Positions 36,101-43,803 are shown, counted from the first letter of the stretch. The stretch: DNA of 64,000 nt from Myxococcus virescens (GCF_900101905.1 NZ_FNAJ01000003.1:1-64000); one strand, 5' to 3'. Made by a program: numbers and translations. The notes: generated by a model not told the origin, from the letters alone.

Positions 36101-36373
36101 CAGCTCCTGGCCAGCCGCTACGTGCCGAGCCCCTATGCCGGCCCCGTGACGCTGTTCCGCGCGCAGGAGATTCACGCCATCTACGCGCACATGGGCACCA
36201 GCCTGGGCTGGGAGCCGCTGGTGCCGCTGCTGAACATCCGCGAGGTGCCGGGTGACCACGACAGCCTAGTCCGCGAGCCCAACGTCCACGTCCTGGGGCG
36301 GCTGCTCCGGGAGGCCCTGGACGAGGCCCAGCGCGGAGCGAGCGGAGAGGTTCGATGGACTGGTTCAAGGTAG
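30107..36373 (+). CDS. Type I PKS module, KS-AT-KR-DH-ACP-TE
   Basis: A 2,088-residue polyketide synthase. The KS has an intact triad: C185 (QTACSTS), H321 (ECHGTGTPVGD) and H361 (NIGHLDTAAG). The AT has S634 in GHSMGEY and the specificity stretch RVAAHSRML, which is not diagnostic; malonyl is likeliest. After a KR structural half (about 890-1140) come the NADPH motif GGLGGIG (about 1151) and catalytic S1279/Y1292. HAAGTLED suggests a B-type KR. The DH follows the KR, with H1376 (DEHRMRGGG) and D1544 (GLLDIASG). This order is unusual, since DH normally precedes KR. The ACP carries S1744 (LGGHSL). The TE has S1898 (GYSGGG) and a GDHDSL histidine. ATG 30107 has AGGA upstream. It carries the only TE of the cluster and is likely the last module to act. 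Confidence 0.95.
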   Translation: MTEDVEGLADSPDIAVVGMAARLPGARDVDTFWRRVRDGVESVTHFSDAQLLSAGVDPALLQDPNYVKSGMVYEGLEDFDAGFFGFSAREASLMDPQHRHFLEVCWEALEHSGHPPERFKGPVGVFGGSGMNAYMPYNLFTNPQLMEQVGLFLVRHTGNDKDFLTTRVSYCLDLRGPSLNVQTACSTSLVAIHSACQSLLARECDLALAGGVTLELPHYRGYLYQEGEILSPDGHCRAFDHRSQGTLFGSGAGVIVLRRLEDALADGDTIYAVVKGSAVNNDGARKVGYLAPSVDGQADAVVEALNVSGISADSIDYIECHGTGTPVGDPIEITALTQAFRTQTQKSGFCRIGSVKTNIGHLDTAAGVASFVKVVQMLRHKQMAPTLHFEKPNPQIDFARSPFSVNAALRDWPAAKGRPRRASVNSLGVGGTNAHVILEEAPAQPQTSAARPFETLWLSARTPAALERAAQRLATRLGEADAPNLGDTSYTLLEGRRRFAHRRAVVASSREEAVRLLSQPEAARTAQAQTEAEGRSVVFLFPGGGAQYPGMAKGLYEQEPVFRRALDECLSLLEQHQSLKLRPLLFPEAGAEKEARAQLEQATYALPALLSVELSLAALWKARGLTPQSCMGHSMGEYACAQLNGVFSVKDALGIVACRGRLFDQLPAGAMLSVEMPEAELKPLLGEGLDLGAHNAPGLCLVSGEVAAIEALEAQLKAREVEARRLHIRVAAHSRMLEPILAPFREFLGTVRFSKPTGPWISNVTGTWVTPEEATSPDYWVRHLRQPVRFAEGAGVLLADKARVYLEVGPGQTLTQLLRAQVEKPQAEQLVPSLRHPNDTVADLAFFQLALGRLWAAGVDLDAAALFDGQKRRRVALPTYAFERERHWVEPGSGTFMARREGERPLVREENVSRWGYVPRFREQAGTAPEAPTENERWLLVGEQHLLLNELARELSARGAQVMRVLPGDAFGRADAGHFTLRVDAREDWEALWDALGAEGRVPPRIVDITGRDMAPLGWERAVSRYFLTPLALMQSLTSESLPPGLRYMRVTQEALPAEGHATSPEQALSFGPLLVGPKELPELKARVVDLQLVVNVMGQARELADELLRPDVEAPVALRGGRRLVQVVERTPLDEGPSPLREQGVYLITGGLGGIGRTLAELFARKVKARLALVSRSAASASHAELQRTLEGLGAQVLLLKADTTDAGQLRAAIAQVRERFGALHGVVHAAGTLEDGPLETKTRDSALRVLAPKAMGALALEEALQGAALDFFVSFASTSAWLGPPGQVDYVAANAYLLAQATRLEATGIAKRALALGWGVWQEVGMAAAQLAPQLPPGESVSHPLLQRRVEAPEGHHVFRAIYDAKAHWVLDEHRMRGGGPVLPGTAYVELARAAWALARPGEPLELSQLSLVSPLDVPDGEVREVEIGLAPEGDGFTFRVRSRAAGNAWTEHATARLHQATGQRPAALNVSAAKVRCGERPLTFGEGEQSLPQDALIAFGPRWKVLRDAGFGTSEALGRLELPAAYREDLSTYGIPPGLLDIASGFAFSLLPDAGQPGRLHVPVSYRQLQVWGPWPQVALSHVRVRQEEGRGALLDVTLTDTDGNVFCVIEGYLVASVEARRFGRSPQKKGSLLESWLPLGIKPAEGQDAFLRALALQGTSALFVSSMDLHTLAARMRPKPEAKPAATAAATAQAGAPSGVAAADAPRDDVERKLAELWQQLLGAPKVGLKDNFFELGGHSLIAVRLFARIKKTLGADLTLATLFEAPTLEQCAALVREAAGIPFTPDAAPGDAAPAMQAPGAKAAPKSWSPLVTIQKGGNALPFFCVHGAGGNVLNFRELAQTLGKEQPFYGLQARGVDGKLPPADSIEEMASIYLESIRQVRPHGPYLLGGYSGGGVVAYEMAQRLRALGEPVALVAFLDTFHPATQERRQSLNERLRELRREGATSYVSRKLRTKMERDGTRLWSQLKLRWYEQRGEALPIELRNLQLTERFQLLASRYVPSPYAGPVTLFRAQEIHAIYAHMGTSLGWEPLVPLLNIREVPGDHDSLVREPNVHVLGRLLREALDEAQRGASGEVRWTGSR

Positions 36374-37224
36374 AGACATCGAGCCGCGAGGTCAGGAGGT
36401 GGAACGCTCGGAACGCGACCCCCGCAACCGCCGTCATACTGCTGGTGGGGATCATCATCATGGGATGGCCTCGATTCGACCCTGAATTCCCGGGCCCGTT
36501 CCCGTACACCGGCACACCGCTGACCGCGGAGGAGCGGAGCGGGCTGACGTCCGACGGATGGACCCTGACGGGCCCGGACGAGGCGCCCTGGAACCTCGCG
36601 CTGACGCGCCCTCCCGCGGCCGGTGAGACACGGTGGCTGGTCTACTTCGGCGGTAACACCCCGGGGTATCTCGCCGAGGCGAAGTCCGTCCTGAGCACGC
36701 TCGACCAGGGGCGCGGGTGGGGCCTCGCCGCGTTCGCGCCGCCCGGCTTCGACGGTTCACCGGGAGAGCCCTCCCCCGAAGCGCTCCGCGACAGCGCCGT
36801 GAACGCCATGCACTGGTTGGTGACGGCGCACCCCGCCGCGGCCCAGGGCATCCATCTGGTGGGCTTCTCCATGGGCAGCATGGCGGCGCTCAGCGCGGCT
36901 GGCGCGTTGCAAGAACGCGACACCCCCGCCAAGGGACTGGTGCTGTTCGCGCCCTTCCACCGGATGAAGGTGAGGCCCGCGGGCCTCATGGGCCGCGTCT
37001 TCGGACGGCATGAGTACGACAACCGGCCGCTGCTGCGGACCCACCGGAAGGTTCCCACCCTCGTGCTGCACGGCGGTGCCGACAGCGCGCTGCCGCTCGT
37101 CCAGGGCGAGCTCGTCAGGCGTGGGCTGGGCGCGCGGTTGATGACGTACCCCGGCATCGGGCACGCCGAGCTCTTGAAGCATCCCCCCGCGCTCGCTGAC
37201 GCCCGGCAAGGCCTGGGCTTGTGA
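36355..37224 (+). CDS. Membrane-anchored alpha/beta hydrolase
   Basis: A 289-residue protein with an N-terminal anchor (TPATAVILLVGIIIMGW) and an alpha/beta-hydrolase fold. The nucleophile elbow is GFSMGS (VGFSMGSMAALSAAGAL). The acid is probably in LVLHGGADSALPLVQ, and the histidine is in YPGIGHAELLKHP. It starts inside the 3' end of the PKS gene (19-bp overlap) behind GAGAGG, so it is translationally coupled, and ends 40 bp before the NRPS gene. It is not a standard type II thioesterase because of the membrane anchor. It may process or release the product near the membrane (inference). Confidence 0.85.
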   Translation: MDWFKVETSSREVRRWNARNATPATAVILLVGIIIMGWPRFDPEFPGPFPYTGTPLTAEERSGLTSDGWTLTGPDEAPWNLALTRPPAAGETRWLVYFGGNTPGYLAEAKSVLSTLDQGRGWGLAAFAPPGFDGSPGEPSPEALRDSAVNAMHWLVTAHPAAAQGIHLVGFSMGSMAALSAAGALQERDTPAKGLVLFAPFHRMKVRPAGLMGRVFGRHEYDNRPLLRTHRKVPTLVLHGGADSALPLVQGELVRRGLGARLMTYPGIGHAELLKHPPALADARQGLGL

Positions 37225-37264
37225 GCCGGGGGCACCCGAATCGCAGCACCACAGGAGGCACAGC

Positions 37265-40200
37265 ATGAGCGCGGCTCCGGAGTCGCCCCGTTGTTTCATC
37301 ATCGGCGAGGGCACCCTCGTCGTCCCCTGCGCGCAGGCCCTCACCGAGCGCGGCGTCCAGATTCTCGGGCTCGTCACGCGCGAGCCCGCGCTCCAGAAGT
37401 GGGCGGAGGAGCAGGGCGTGCCGCACGTGCCGCCCGGCGAGCAGGTGCTGCCGTTCCTGTCCCAGGCGCCCTTCGACTGGCTCTTCAGCATCGTCAACCT
37501 GAGCATGGTGAAGGAGGACATCCTCCGCCTGCCCCGGCGCATGGCCATCAACTTCCACGACGGCCCGCTGCCCCGCTACGCCGGCCTCAACGTCACGTCG
37601 TGGGCGCTGCTGAACCGGGAGCCCCGGCACGGCGTCACCTGGCACGAGATGACGACGGGCGCGGACGAGGGCCGCATCCTGAAGCAGCGCCTCTTCGACA
37701 TCGCCCCCGGCGAGACGGCCTTCAGCCTCAATGCCCGCTGCTACACGCTGGGCATGGAGACCTTCGCGGAGCTCGCGGAGGAGCTGGTCGCGGGCACGTC
37801 CGAGGCGAAGGCGCAGGACTTCTCGCAGCGCAGCTACTTCGGCCTCGCGCAGCGCCCGGAGGCCGCGGCCGTGCTGGACCTCCACGGCGACGTGGACGTG
37901 GCGCACGCGCTGGTGTCGGCGCTGGACTACGGCGGCTACCCCAACCCGCTCGCCTTCGCGAAGGTGTGGCTGGGCAACGGGCCCGTCGCCATCTCCGAGG
38001 CGCGGCGCGCCGAACCCGCCTCCGAGGCGGCCCCGGGCACCGTGCTCGACATCGAAGGGGACGCGCTGACTGTCGCGCTCCTGGGCGGAGACCTCACGCT
38101 GAAGGGCCCCAAGGGCCAGTGCGGCGCGCCGCTGTCGTGGGCCGACCTGCTTGGCGCGCGGATGCTCGCCCGGGGTGACGTCCTGCCCCCGGCCCCACCG
38201 GAGCTGCGCGCCCGGCTGACCGAGGTGAGCGCCCAGGCCGGCAAGGCGGAGTCCTTCTTCCTGCGCCGGCTGGAGACGCTCTCCCCGCCCGACCTCCCCT
38301 TCCTGGGCGGCAGCTCCAAGGACGTGGGCACGCACACGCTGAAGTTCGAGGCCACGGACGTCCCCGCGGCATGGGCCACCGACCTGCCCCCCGAGGAGCG
38401 GCTGCTCTTCACGGCTGCCGCCTTCCTGGCGCGTCTGTCCCCCGAGCCCCGCTTCGACGTGGGCTACGCGGACGCCTCCACGCGCGCCCGCATCACCGGC
38501 GCGGAGGGCTTCTTCGCCTCACAGCTCCCGCTGCGCGTCGAGCTGCCCATGAAGGAGGCGCCGGAGCTGGCCGCGGGCACCTTCCGCAAGGCGCTGACGC
38601 AGCTGCGCGACAAGGGCGTGCTCGCCCGGGACGTCCTGGGCCGCTCCGCGCAGCTCTCCAACCTCCAGCGCCACGCCGGTGAGGTGGCGTACCCCGTCGC
38701 GCTGCGCATCAACGCGCCGGGTGAAGCAAGCGGCCCGGTGGGCGGCGCGGCGCTCGTCATCGAGGTGGACGCCCAAGGCCGTCACGCCCACCTGCACTTC
38801 GACGCCACGCGCGTGGACAAAGCCCGCGTGGACGACGTGGCGCGGCAGCTTGGCGCGTTCCTCGCCTCGCTCCGGGACGCGCCGGGCAAGGCCGTGGGCG
38901 AGCATGACCTGCTGGGCGCGGAGGAGCGCCAGCTCCTGGCGCGCTGGAACGACACGCGCCGCGACTTCCCCCGTGACGCCACCCTGGCCTCGCTCTTCCA
39001 GGCGCAGGCGCGGCGCACGCCGGACGACACCGCGCTCATCTGTCGGGGCGCCTCGCTGACCTACCGCGAGCTGGACGCGCGCGCGGAGGTGCTCGCGCGG
39101 TACCTGCGCGGCGCGGGCGTGGGCCGCGACGTGCGCGTGGGCATCTTCATGGAGCGCTCGCTGGAGATGATGGTGGGCGTGCTGGCCACGCACAAGGCGG
39201 GCGGCTGCTACGTGCCGTTGGACCCGGCCTATCCCGCCGAGCGCATCGCTTTCATGGTGGAGGACGCGGGCTGCCACCTGGTCCTCACCCAGGAGCGGCT
39301 GCTGTCGCGCGTGCCGTCCGCGGCGAAGGCCGTGCTCGCGGTGGACCAGCAGAGGGAGCGCATCGCCGCCGCGCCGGAGGCCCAGACGCCGCCGGCCACG
39401 CCGGACAGCCTGGCCTACGTCATCTACACCTCGGGCAGCACGGGCAAGCCCAAGGGGGTGATGATTGAGCACCGCAACGTCGTGAACTTCGGCGTTGGCA
39501 TGGACGAGCGCCTGGGCACGGAGCGCGGCACCTGGCTGGCGGTGACAAGCCTCAACTTCGACATCTCCGTGCTGGAGCTGCTCTGGACGCTCACGCGCGG
39601 CTTCACGGTGGTGCTGCACGCGGAGCGGCACGACACAGCGCAGGCCGGCAAGTACGCCTCGCGCGCCATGGAGTTCAGTCTCTTCTACTTCTCCAGTGAT
39701 GAAGGCGAGCGCCCCGAGGGCCGCTATGACCTGCTCATGGAGAGCGCGCGCTTCGCGGACACGAACGGCTTCTGCGCCGTGTGGACGCCGGAGCGGCACT
39801 TCCACGCGTTCGGCGGACTCTTCCCCAACCCGGCTGTGACGTCGGCCGCGCTGGCGGCGGTGACGCGCAACGTGCAGCTCCGCGCCGGCAGCCTCGTGTC
39901 GCCGCTGCACCCCACGCTGCGCATCGCCGAGGACTGGTCCGTGGTGGACAACATCTCCCACGGCCGCGTGGGCATTTCGTTCGCCGCGGGCTGGCAGCCC
40001 AACGACTTCGCGCTGCGTCCGGAGACCTTCCCGGACCGCAAGCGCATCATGTTCCAGCAGATTGAAGACGTGCGCCGGCTGTGGCGTGGCGAGGCGCTGG
40101 AGACGAAGAGCGGCACGGGCCACACCGTGAAGCTGCGCACCCTGCCCCGCCCGGTGCAGAAAGAGCTGCCCATCTGGGTCACCACCGCGGGCAACCCGGA

Positions 40201-41941
40201 GACCTTCGAGGAAGCGGCGCGCGCGGGCTGCCACGTCCTCACCCACCTGCTGGGCCAGTCGGTGGAAGAGGTGGCGCAGAAGATTGCCCTGTACCGGGAG
40301 ACGTGGGCCAAGGCCGGCCACCCCGGCAAGGGCACCGTGTCACTGATGCTGCACACCTTCGTCGGTGACTCCGAGGCGTCCGTGAAGGAGGTCGTCCGCG
40401 AGCCGATGAAGTCGTACCTCAGGTCGTCGGTGGGCCTCATCAAGGAGGCGGCCTGGAGCTTCCCGGCCTTCAAGGCGCAGACGACGCTGGCCAACGGCAA
40501 CTTCGGCACCGACCACCTGTCCGCCGAGGAGATGGACGCGCTGCTCGACTTCTCCTTCGAGCGCTACTTCCAGTCCTCCGGCCTGTTCGGCAGCGTGGAT
40601 GCGTGCGTCGCGATCGTGGACCGGCTCAAGGGCCTGGACGTGGACGAGATTGCCTGCCTCGTGGACTTCGGGGTGCCCACGGAGCTGGTGATGAAGCACC
40701 TGCCGCTGCTGGCCGAGGTGCGCCAGCGCGCCAACTCGGGCGTGGGCCAGCCGGGCGCCGAGCCCGAGCTGGACGGCTCCATCCCCGCGCTGCTGGAGCG
40801 TCACGCGGTGACGCACCTCCAGTGCACGCCGTCCCAGGCGAGCATGCTCTTGGCCGAGGAGCGCTCGCGCGAGGGCCTCAAGCGGCTGAAGAAGATGATG
40901 GTGGGCGGCGAGGCCTTCCCCGTCCCGCTGGCGCGTCAGCTCTCCGAGACGGTGTCCGGCGACGTCATCAACATGTACGGCCCCACCGAGACGACCATCT
41001 GGTCCTCCACGCACCCGGTGAAGAACGTGGGCGAAGGCGTCCCTATCGGTACGCCCATCGCGAACACGCAACTCTACGTCCTGGATGCGCAGCAGCGTCC
41101 GCTGCCCATTGGCGCGGCGGGTGAGCTGTACATCGGCGGCGAGGGCGTGGTGCGGGGCTACCACCACCGTCCGGAGCTGGACCGCGAGCGCTTCGTGCCG
41201 GACCCGTTCTCCTCCCAGCCGGGCGCGCGGATGTACCGCACCGGCGATGCCGCGCGGTGGAGGCACGACGGTCTGGTGGAGTACATCGGCCGGCTGGACC
41301 ACCAGGTGAAGGTGCGCGGCTTCCGCATCGAGCTGGGCGAAATCGAATCCCGGCTGGGCGAACACCCCGCCGTGCGGGAGACGGTGGTCATCGTCCGCGA
41401 GGACATCCCGGGCGACAAGCGGCTGGTGGCCTACCTCATCGCGAAGCCGGGCGAGCCGCCCGCGGCGGATGCGCTGCGCGAGTTCCTGCGCACCAGGCTG
41501 CCCGAGTACATGGTGCCGCAGGCCTTCGTGACGCTGAACACCTTCCCCCAGACGCCGAACAAGAAGGTGGACCGCAAGGCCCTGCCACCTCCGGAGCAGG
41601 CGCAGGCGCGCGGGGAGCTGGTCCGCCCGGAAGGCGAGACGGAGGCGCTGATTGCCGGCATCTGGCAGGACGTGCTCAAGCTCGACAAGGTCGGCGTGGA
41701 GGACAAGTTCGTCGACCTGGGGGGCCACTCGCTGCTGATGGTGCAGGTGCTGGAGAGGCTCAAGGCCCAGGTGGAGAAGCCCCTCACGCTGGTGGACCTG
41801 TTCCGCTACCCCACCATCCGCGCCCTCTCCGGGTTCCTGTCGGGAGACAGCGGCGAGGAAGAAGCGCTCAAGGAAGTCGCGGCGCGCGGTGAGGCCCGGG
41901 CCGCGGCTCGCCGGGCGATGCAGCAGCGCCGGCGCCGGTAG
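37265..41941 (+). CDS. NRPS: formyltransferase-C*-A(monooxygenase)-PCP
   Basis: A 1,558-residue synthetase behind a strong AGGAGG site. Residues 10-310 form a methionyl-tRNA-formyltransferase-like domain with N96, H98 (NFHDGPLPRYAG) and D134 (GADEGRIL), spaced as in E. coli Fmt (N106/H108/D144). Residues about 315-560 resemble only the back part of a condensation domain; no HHxxxDG is present. The A domain begins at about 565, with A3 YTSGSTGKPKG (721-731) and D766 of A4. An FMN-type luciferase-like monooxygenase (about 800-1155; VWTPERHFHAFGG, GISFAAGWQPNDF) is inserted there. The A domain then resumes, with GGEAFP (about 1214), NMYGPTETT (1236) and the A10 lysine K1434. The pocket reads D-I-L-Q-M-G-M-I-W-K, close to glycine. 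The PCP carries S1489 (LGGHSL). There is no TE. It likely loads N-formyl-glycine. Confidence 0.93.
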   Translation: MSAAPESPRCFIIGEGTLVVPCAQALTERGVQILGLVTREPALQKWAEEQGVPHVPPGEQVLPFLSQAPFDWLFSIVNLSMVKEDILRLPRRMAINFHDGPLPRYAGLNVTSWALLNREPRHGVTWHEMTTGADEGRILKQRLFDIAPGETAFSLNARCYTLGMETFAELAEELVAGTSEAKAQDFSQRSYFGLAQRPEAAAVLDLHGDVDVAHALVSALDYGGYPNPLAFAKVWLGNGPVAISEARRAEPASEAAPGTVLDIEGDALTVALLGGDLTLKGPKGQCGAPLSWADLLGARMLARGDVLPPAPPELRARLTEVSAQAGKAESFFLRRLETLSPPDLPFLGGSSKDVGTHTLKFEATDVPAAWATDLPPEERLLFTAAAFLARLSPEPRFDVGYADASTRARITGAEGFFASQLPLRVELPMKEAPELAAGTFRKALTQLRDKGVLARDVLGRSAQLSNLQRHAGEVAYPVALRINAPGEASGPVGGAALVIEVDAQGRHAHLHFDATRVDKARVDDVARQLGAFLASLRDAPGKAVGEHDLLGAEERQLLARWNDTRRDFPRDATLASLFQAQARRTPDDTALICRGASLTYRELDARAEVLARYLRGAGVGRDVRVGIFMERSLEMMVGVLATHKAGGCYVPLDPAYPAERIAFMVEDAGCHLVLTQERLLSRVPSAAKAVLAVDQQRERIAAAPEAQTPPATPDSLAYVIYTSGSTGKPKGVMIEHRNVVNFGVGMDERLGTERGTWLAVTSLNFDISVLELLWTLTRGFTVVLHAERHDTAQAGKYASRAMEFSLFYFSSDEGERPEGRYDLLMESARFADTNGFCAVWTPERHFHAFGGLFPNPAVTSAALAAVTRNVQLRAGSLVSPLHPTLRIAEDWSVVDNISHGRVGISFAAGWQPNDFALRPETFPDRKRIMFQQIEDVRRLWRGEALETKSGTGHTVKLRTLPRPVQKELPIWVTTAGNPETFEEAARAGCHVLTHLLGQSVEEVAQKIALYRETWAKAGHPGKGTVSLMLHTFVGDSEASVKEVVREPMKSYLRSSVGLIKEAAWSFPAFKAQTTLANGNFGTDHLSAEEMDALLDFSFERYFQSSGLFGSVDACVAIVDRLKGLDVDEIACLVDFGVPTELVMKHLPLLAEVRQRANSGVGQPGAEPELDGSIPALLERHAVTHLQCTPSQASMLLAEERSREGLKRLKKMMVGGEAFPVPLARQLSETVSGDVINMYGPTETTIWSSTHPVKNVGEGVPIGTPIANTQLYVLDAQQRPLPIGAAGELYIGGEGVVRGYHHRPELDRERFVPDPFSSQPGARMYRTGDAARWRHDGLVEYIGRLDHQVKVRGFRIELGEIESRLGEHPAVRETVVIVREDIPGDKRLVAYLIAKPGEPPAADALREFLRTRLPEYMVPQAFVTLNTFPQTPNKKVDRKALPPPEQAQARGELVRPEGETEALIAGIWQDVLKLDKVGVEDKFVDLGGHSLLMVQVLERLKAQVEKPLTLVDLFRYPTIRALSGFLSGDSGEEEALKEVAARGEARAAARRAMQQRRRR

Positions 41942-41962
41942 ACGTCCATTGCCGCAGGACTC

Positions 41963-42019
41963 GCACTCCAGGGATGGCCTGTCATCAATAACAGGCCGCT
42001 TCCACGATTCCTGGAGTGC
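41963..42019. repeat. Nested inverted repeats downstream of the NRPS gene
   Basis: The outer arms GCACTCCAGG (41963-41972) and CCTGGAGTGC (42010-42019) are exact complements. Inside them lies a second 7-bp hairpin, GGCCTGT/ACAGGCC (41976-41982 and 41991-41997), with an 8-base AT-rich loop. It starts 22 bases after the NRPS stop. It could end the cluster transcript without a U-tract, or be a protein-binding or cruciform site. Confidence 0.7.
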
Positions 42020-42278
42020 CTCATGCGCTTCAAAGCCTTGCTGTGTACCGCGCGCTGTTCCGCAGTGCCCTGGAGACAGCACCGCCCTTTGAGGCGAGCG
42101 CACATTCCGCTCCAGGACAGGCCCCGCTCAACAGCGCGGGCTTCCAGACATTCGCGCCGACGTTCACCTCGGCCCACGGGGCTGCCCCCGTTCCAACGGC
42201 CAAACGGCCCGTGTTTCCGTCGCGCCCGGCACAACCTCCTGGAATGTCCACCCCCACCCCACCCAGGGAGTTCCGAGC

Positions 42279-43754
42279 ATGGCCGAAGCAATGCAGATCG
42301 ACTTCAACAAGTTCGAGGGAACCGTCCCCTACAAGAACATCGACTTTCTTGGCAGGTGCTACGACGTCATCCGAATCAACCCGCTGGACCTGAGCCAGCG
42401 CATCCGGGACGGCGGAGGCGCCACGACCGAGAGCATCGTCCAGATTCCCCCGGAGTCCTGCACGCAGCTCACTCCGGACAAGAGTCTCTACATCCCCGAA
42501 GGGACGCGTTACCTCTCTGAATCCCGGGGCGAGCGCACCTCTCGCACGCAGACGTGGTTCTCCTCCTTCGACTTCTCGCACAGCTTCGAGCACACCGTCA
42601 GCGCGGGGCTGGACATCCCGGGACTGGTGTCATTCAGCGCCAGCCTCACGTATCGGCAGTTCGAGAAGACCAGCAGCTCGAATGAAACCATCGAGACCTT
42701 CGTCCAGAGCTTCTTCGAGGATTGCTCGATTGAGCTCAACCACGACTTCACCAAGAAGCTGCCGCTGAGCAGCCGGTTCACCCAGGAGGTGGCGAAGCTC
42801 ACGTCGGAGAACGCCTGCGCCGCGTTCATCAAGACCTTCGGCACGCACTACGCCCGGGAGGTCACGTTCGGTGGACGGATGTACCAGCGCGTCCACATCT
42901 CCTCCAAGGAGTACTCCAGGTTCGTGGAGCGGGGCGTCGACATCTCCACCTCGGCGTCGGCCACCTACCAGGGCGCCACCGCCAATACGGGAACGAACAC
43001 CTCCACGTCCTCCAGCTCCGCGTTCAAGCAGTCCAGCGGGCTGACCATCGACAGCATCCAGTGGGTGGGCGGCACGCCCAGCACGGACTTCAATGAGTGG
43101 GTGAAGAGCATCCGGCAGGACCCCAAGCCGCTCAAGCTTGATTTGAAGCCGCTGTACGAGCTCTTCACGGCCGAATACTTCCCCCAGGACTCGGACATCC
43201 AGAAGAAGAAGACCTGGATGATGCAAGCCGTCGACACGCACATCCGGACCGAGGGCTTCACCCGCCCCGATGTCTCCTCGATGGCGAACAAGGAGTTCTA
43301 CCTCCGAAGCCGCTGGAGGGCCGACCCCGGCGAGAAGCGCGTCAACAAGCACTTGAGCTTCGATGGGGAGAACGTGAAGTTGTACCCGGAGGACAACACG
43401 AACGACCTCGTCCCCTGGAAGCTGATTCCCGTGCCCGGCAAGTCGGACGAGTACTACATCCGCAGCCGCTGGCGCGCGGACCTGGGCGAAAAGCGGCTGG
43501 ACTACCACCTGTCATTCGATGGCAACACGCTCAAGCTCTTCCACCGGGACAACGTGGCGGACCTCGTCCCCTGGAAGTTCATCCCCGTGCCGGGCAAGAA
43601 GGATGAGTTCTACATCCGCAACCGCTGGCGGGCCGAGAAGGGCGACGATCGCGCGGACAAGACGCTCTCGTTCGACGGGGACAGCGGCAAGCTCTTCCCC
43701 AAGGACGACTACTACAACCTCGTCCCGTGGAAGCTGGAGCCTGCGAAGTCCTGA
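42279..43754 (+). CDS. MACPF pore-forming protein with triple C-terminal repeat
   Basis: A 491-residue protein with the membrane-attack-complex/perforin signature FGTHYAREVTFGG at about 187-199, preceded by amphipathic stretches typical of the pore domain (Ser/Thr-rich SASATYQGATANTGTNTST at about 225-250). Residues 339-491 are three tandem repeats of 52, 52 and 49 residues, each with RSRWRA or RNRWRA, LSFDG, a KL(Y/F) strand and LVPWK. Three such repeats suggest a beta-trefoil, lectin-like binding domain (inference). No signal peptide is visible, so release would need lysis or another export route. ATG 42279 has GGGAG upstream. It lies just after the PKS/NRPS cluster and could act in predation. 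Confidence 0.88.
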   Translation: MAEAMQIDFNKFEGTVPYKNIDFLGRCYDVIRINPLDLSQRIRDGGGATTESIVQIPPESCTQLTPDKSLYIPEGTRYLSESRGERTSRTQTWFSSFDFSHSFEHTVSAGLDIPGLVSFSASLTYRQFEKTSSSNETIETFVQSFFEDCSIELNHDFTKKLPLSSRFTQEVAKLTSENACAAFIKTFGTHYAREVTFGGRMYQRVHISSKEYSRFVERGVDISTSASATYQGATANTGTNTSTSSSSAFKQSSGLTIDSIQWVGGTPSTDFNEWVKSIRQDPKPLKLDLKPLYELFTAEYFPQDSDIQKKKTWMMQAVDTHIRTEGFTRPDVSSMANKEFYLRSRWRADPGEKRVNKHLSFDGENVKLYPEDNTNDLVPWKLIPVPGKSDEYYIRSRWRADLGEKRLDYHLSFDGNTLKLFHRDNVADLVPWKFIPVPGKKDEFYIRNRWRAEKGDDRADKTLSFDGDSGKLFPKDDYYNLVPWKLEPAKS

Positions 43755-43767
43755 CCTGCACGCATAG

Positions 43768-43803
43768 GCCGGAGCGGTGCGAGGTGTCTCGCGCCGCTCC
43801 GGC
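43768..43803. terminator. Large hairpin between converging genes
   Basis: The outer 10-bp stem GCCGGAGCGG/CCGCTCCGGC and inner 5-bp stem GCGAG/CTCGC (loop GTGT) are separated by one mismatch. It sits 13 bases after the MACPF stop and 10 bases from the stop of the converging UvrA-like gene. No U-tract is present, so termination is inferred from position. Confidence 0.65.

Noticed and set aside
42016-42520. Plus-strand frames over the NRPS-MACPF gap
   Set aside because: They run into the MACPF gene in the wrong frame and are Arg/Pro/Ser-rich. The gap holds no convincing gene.
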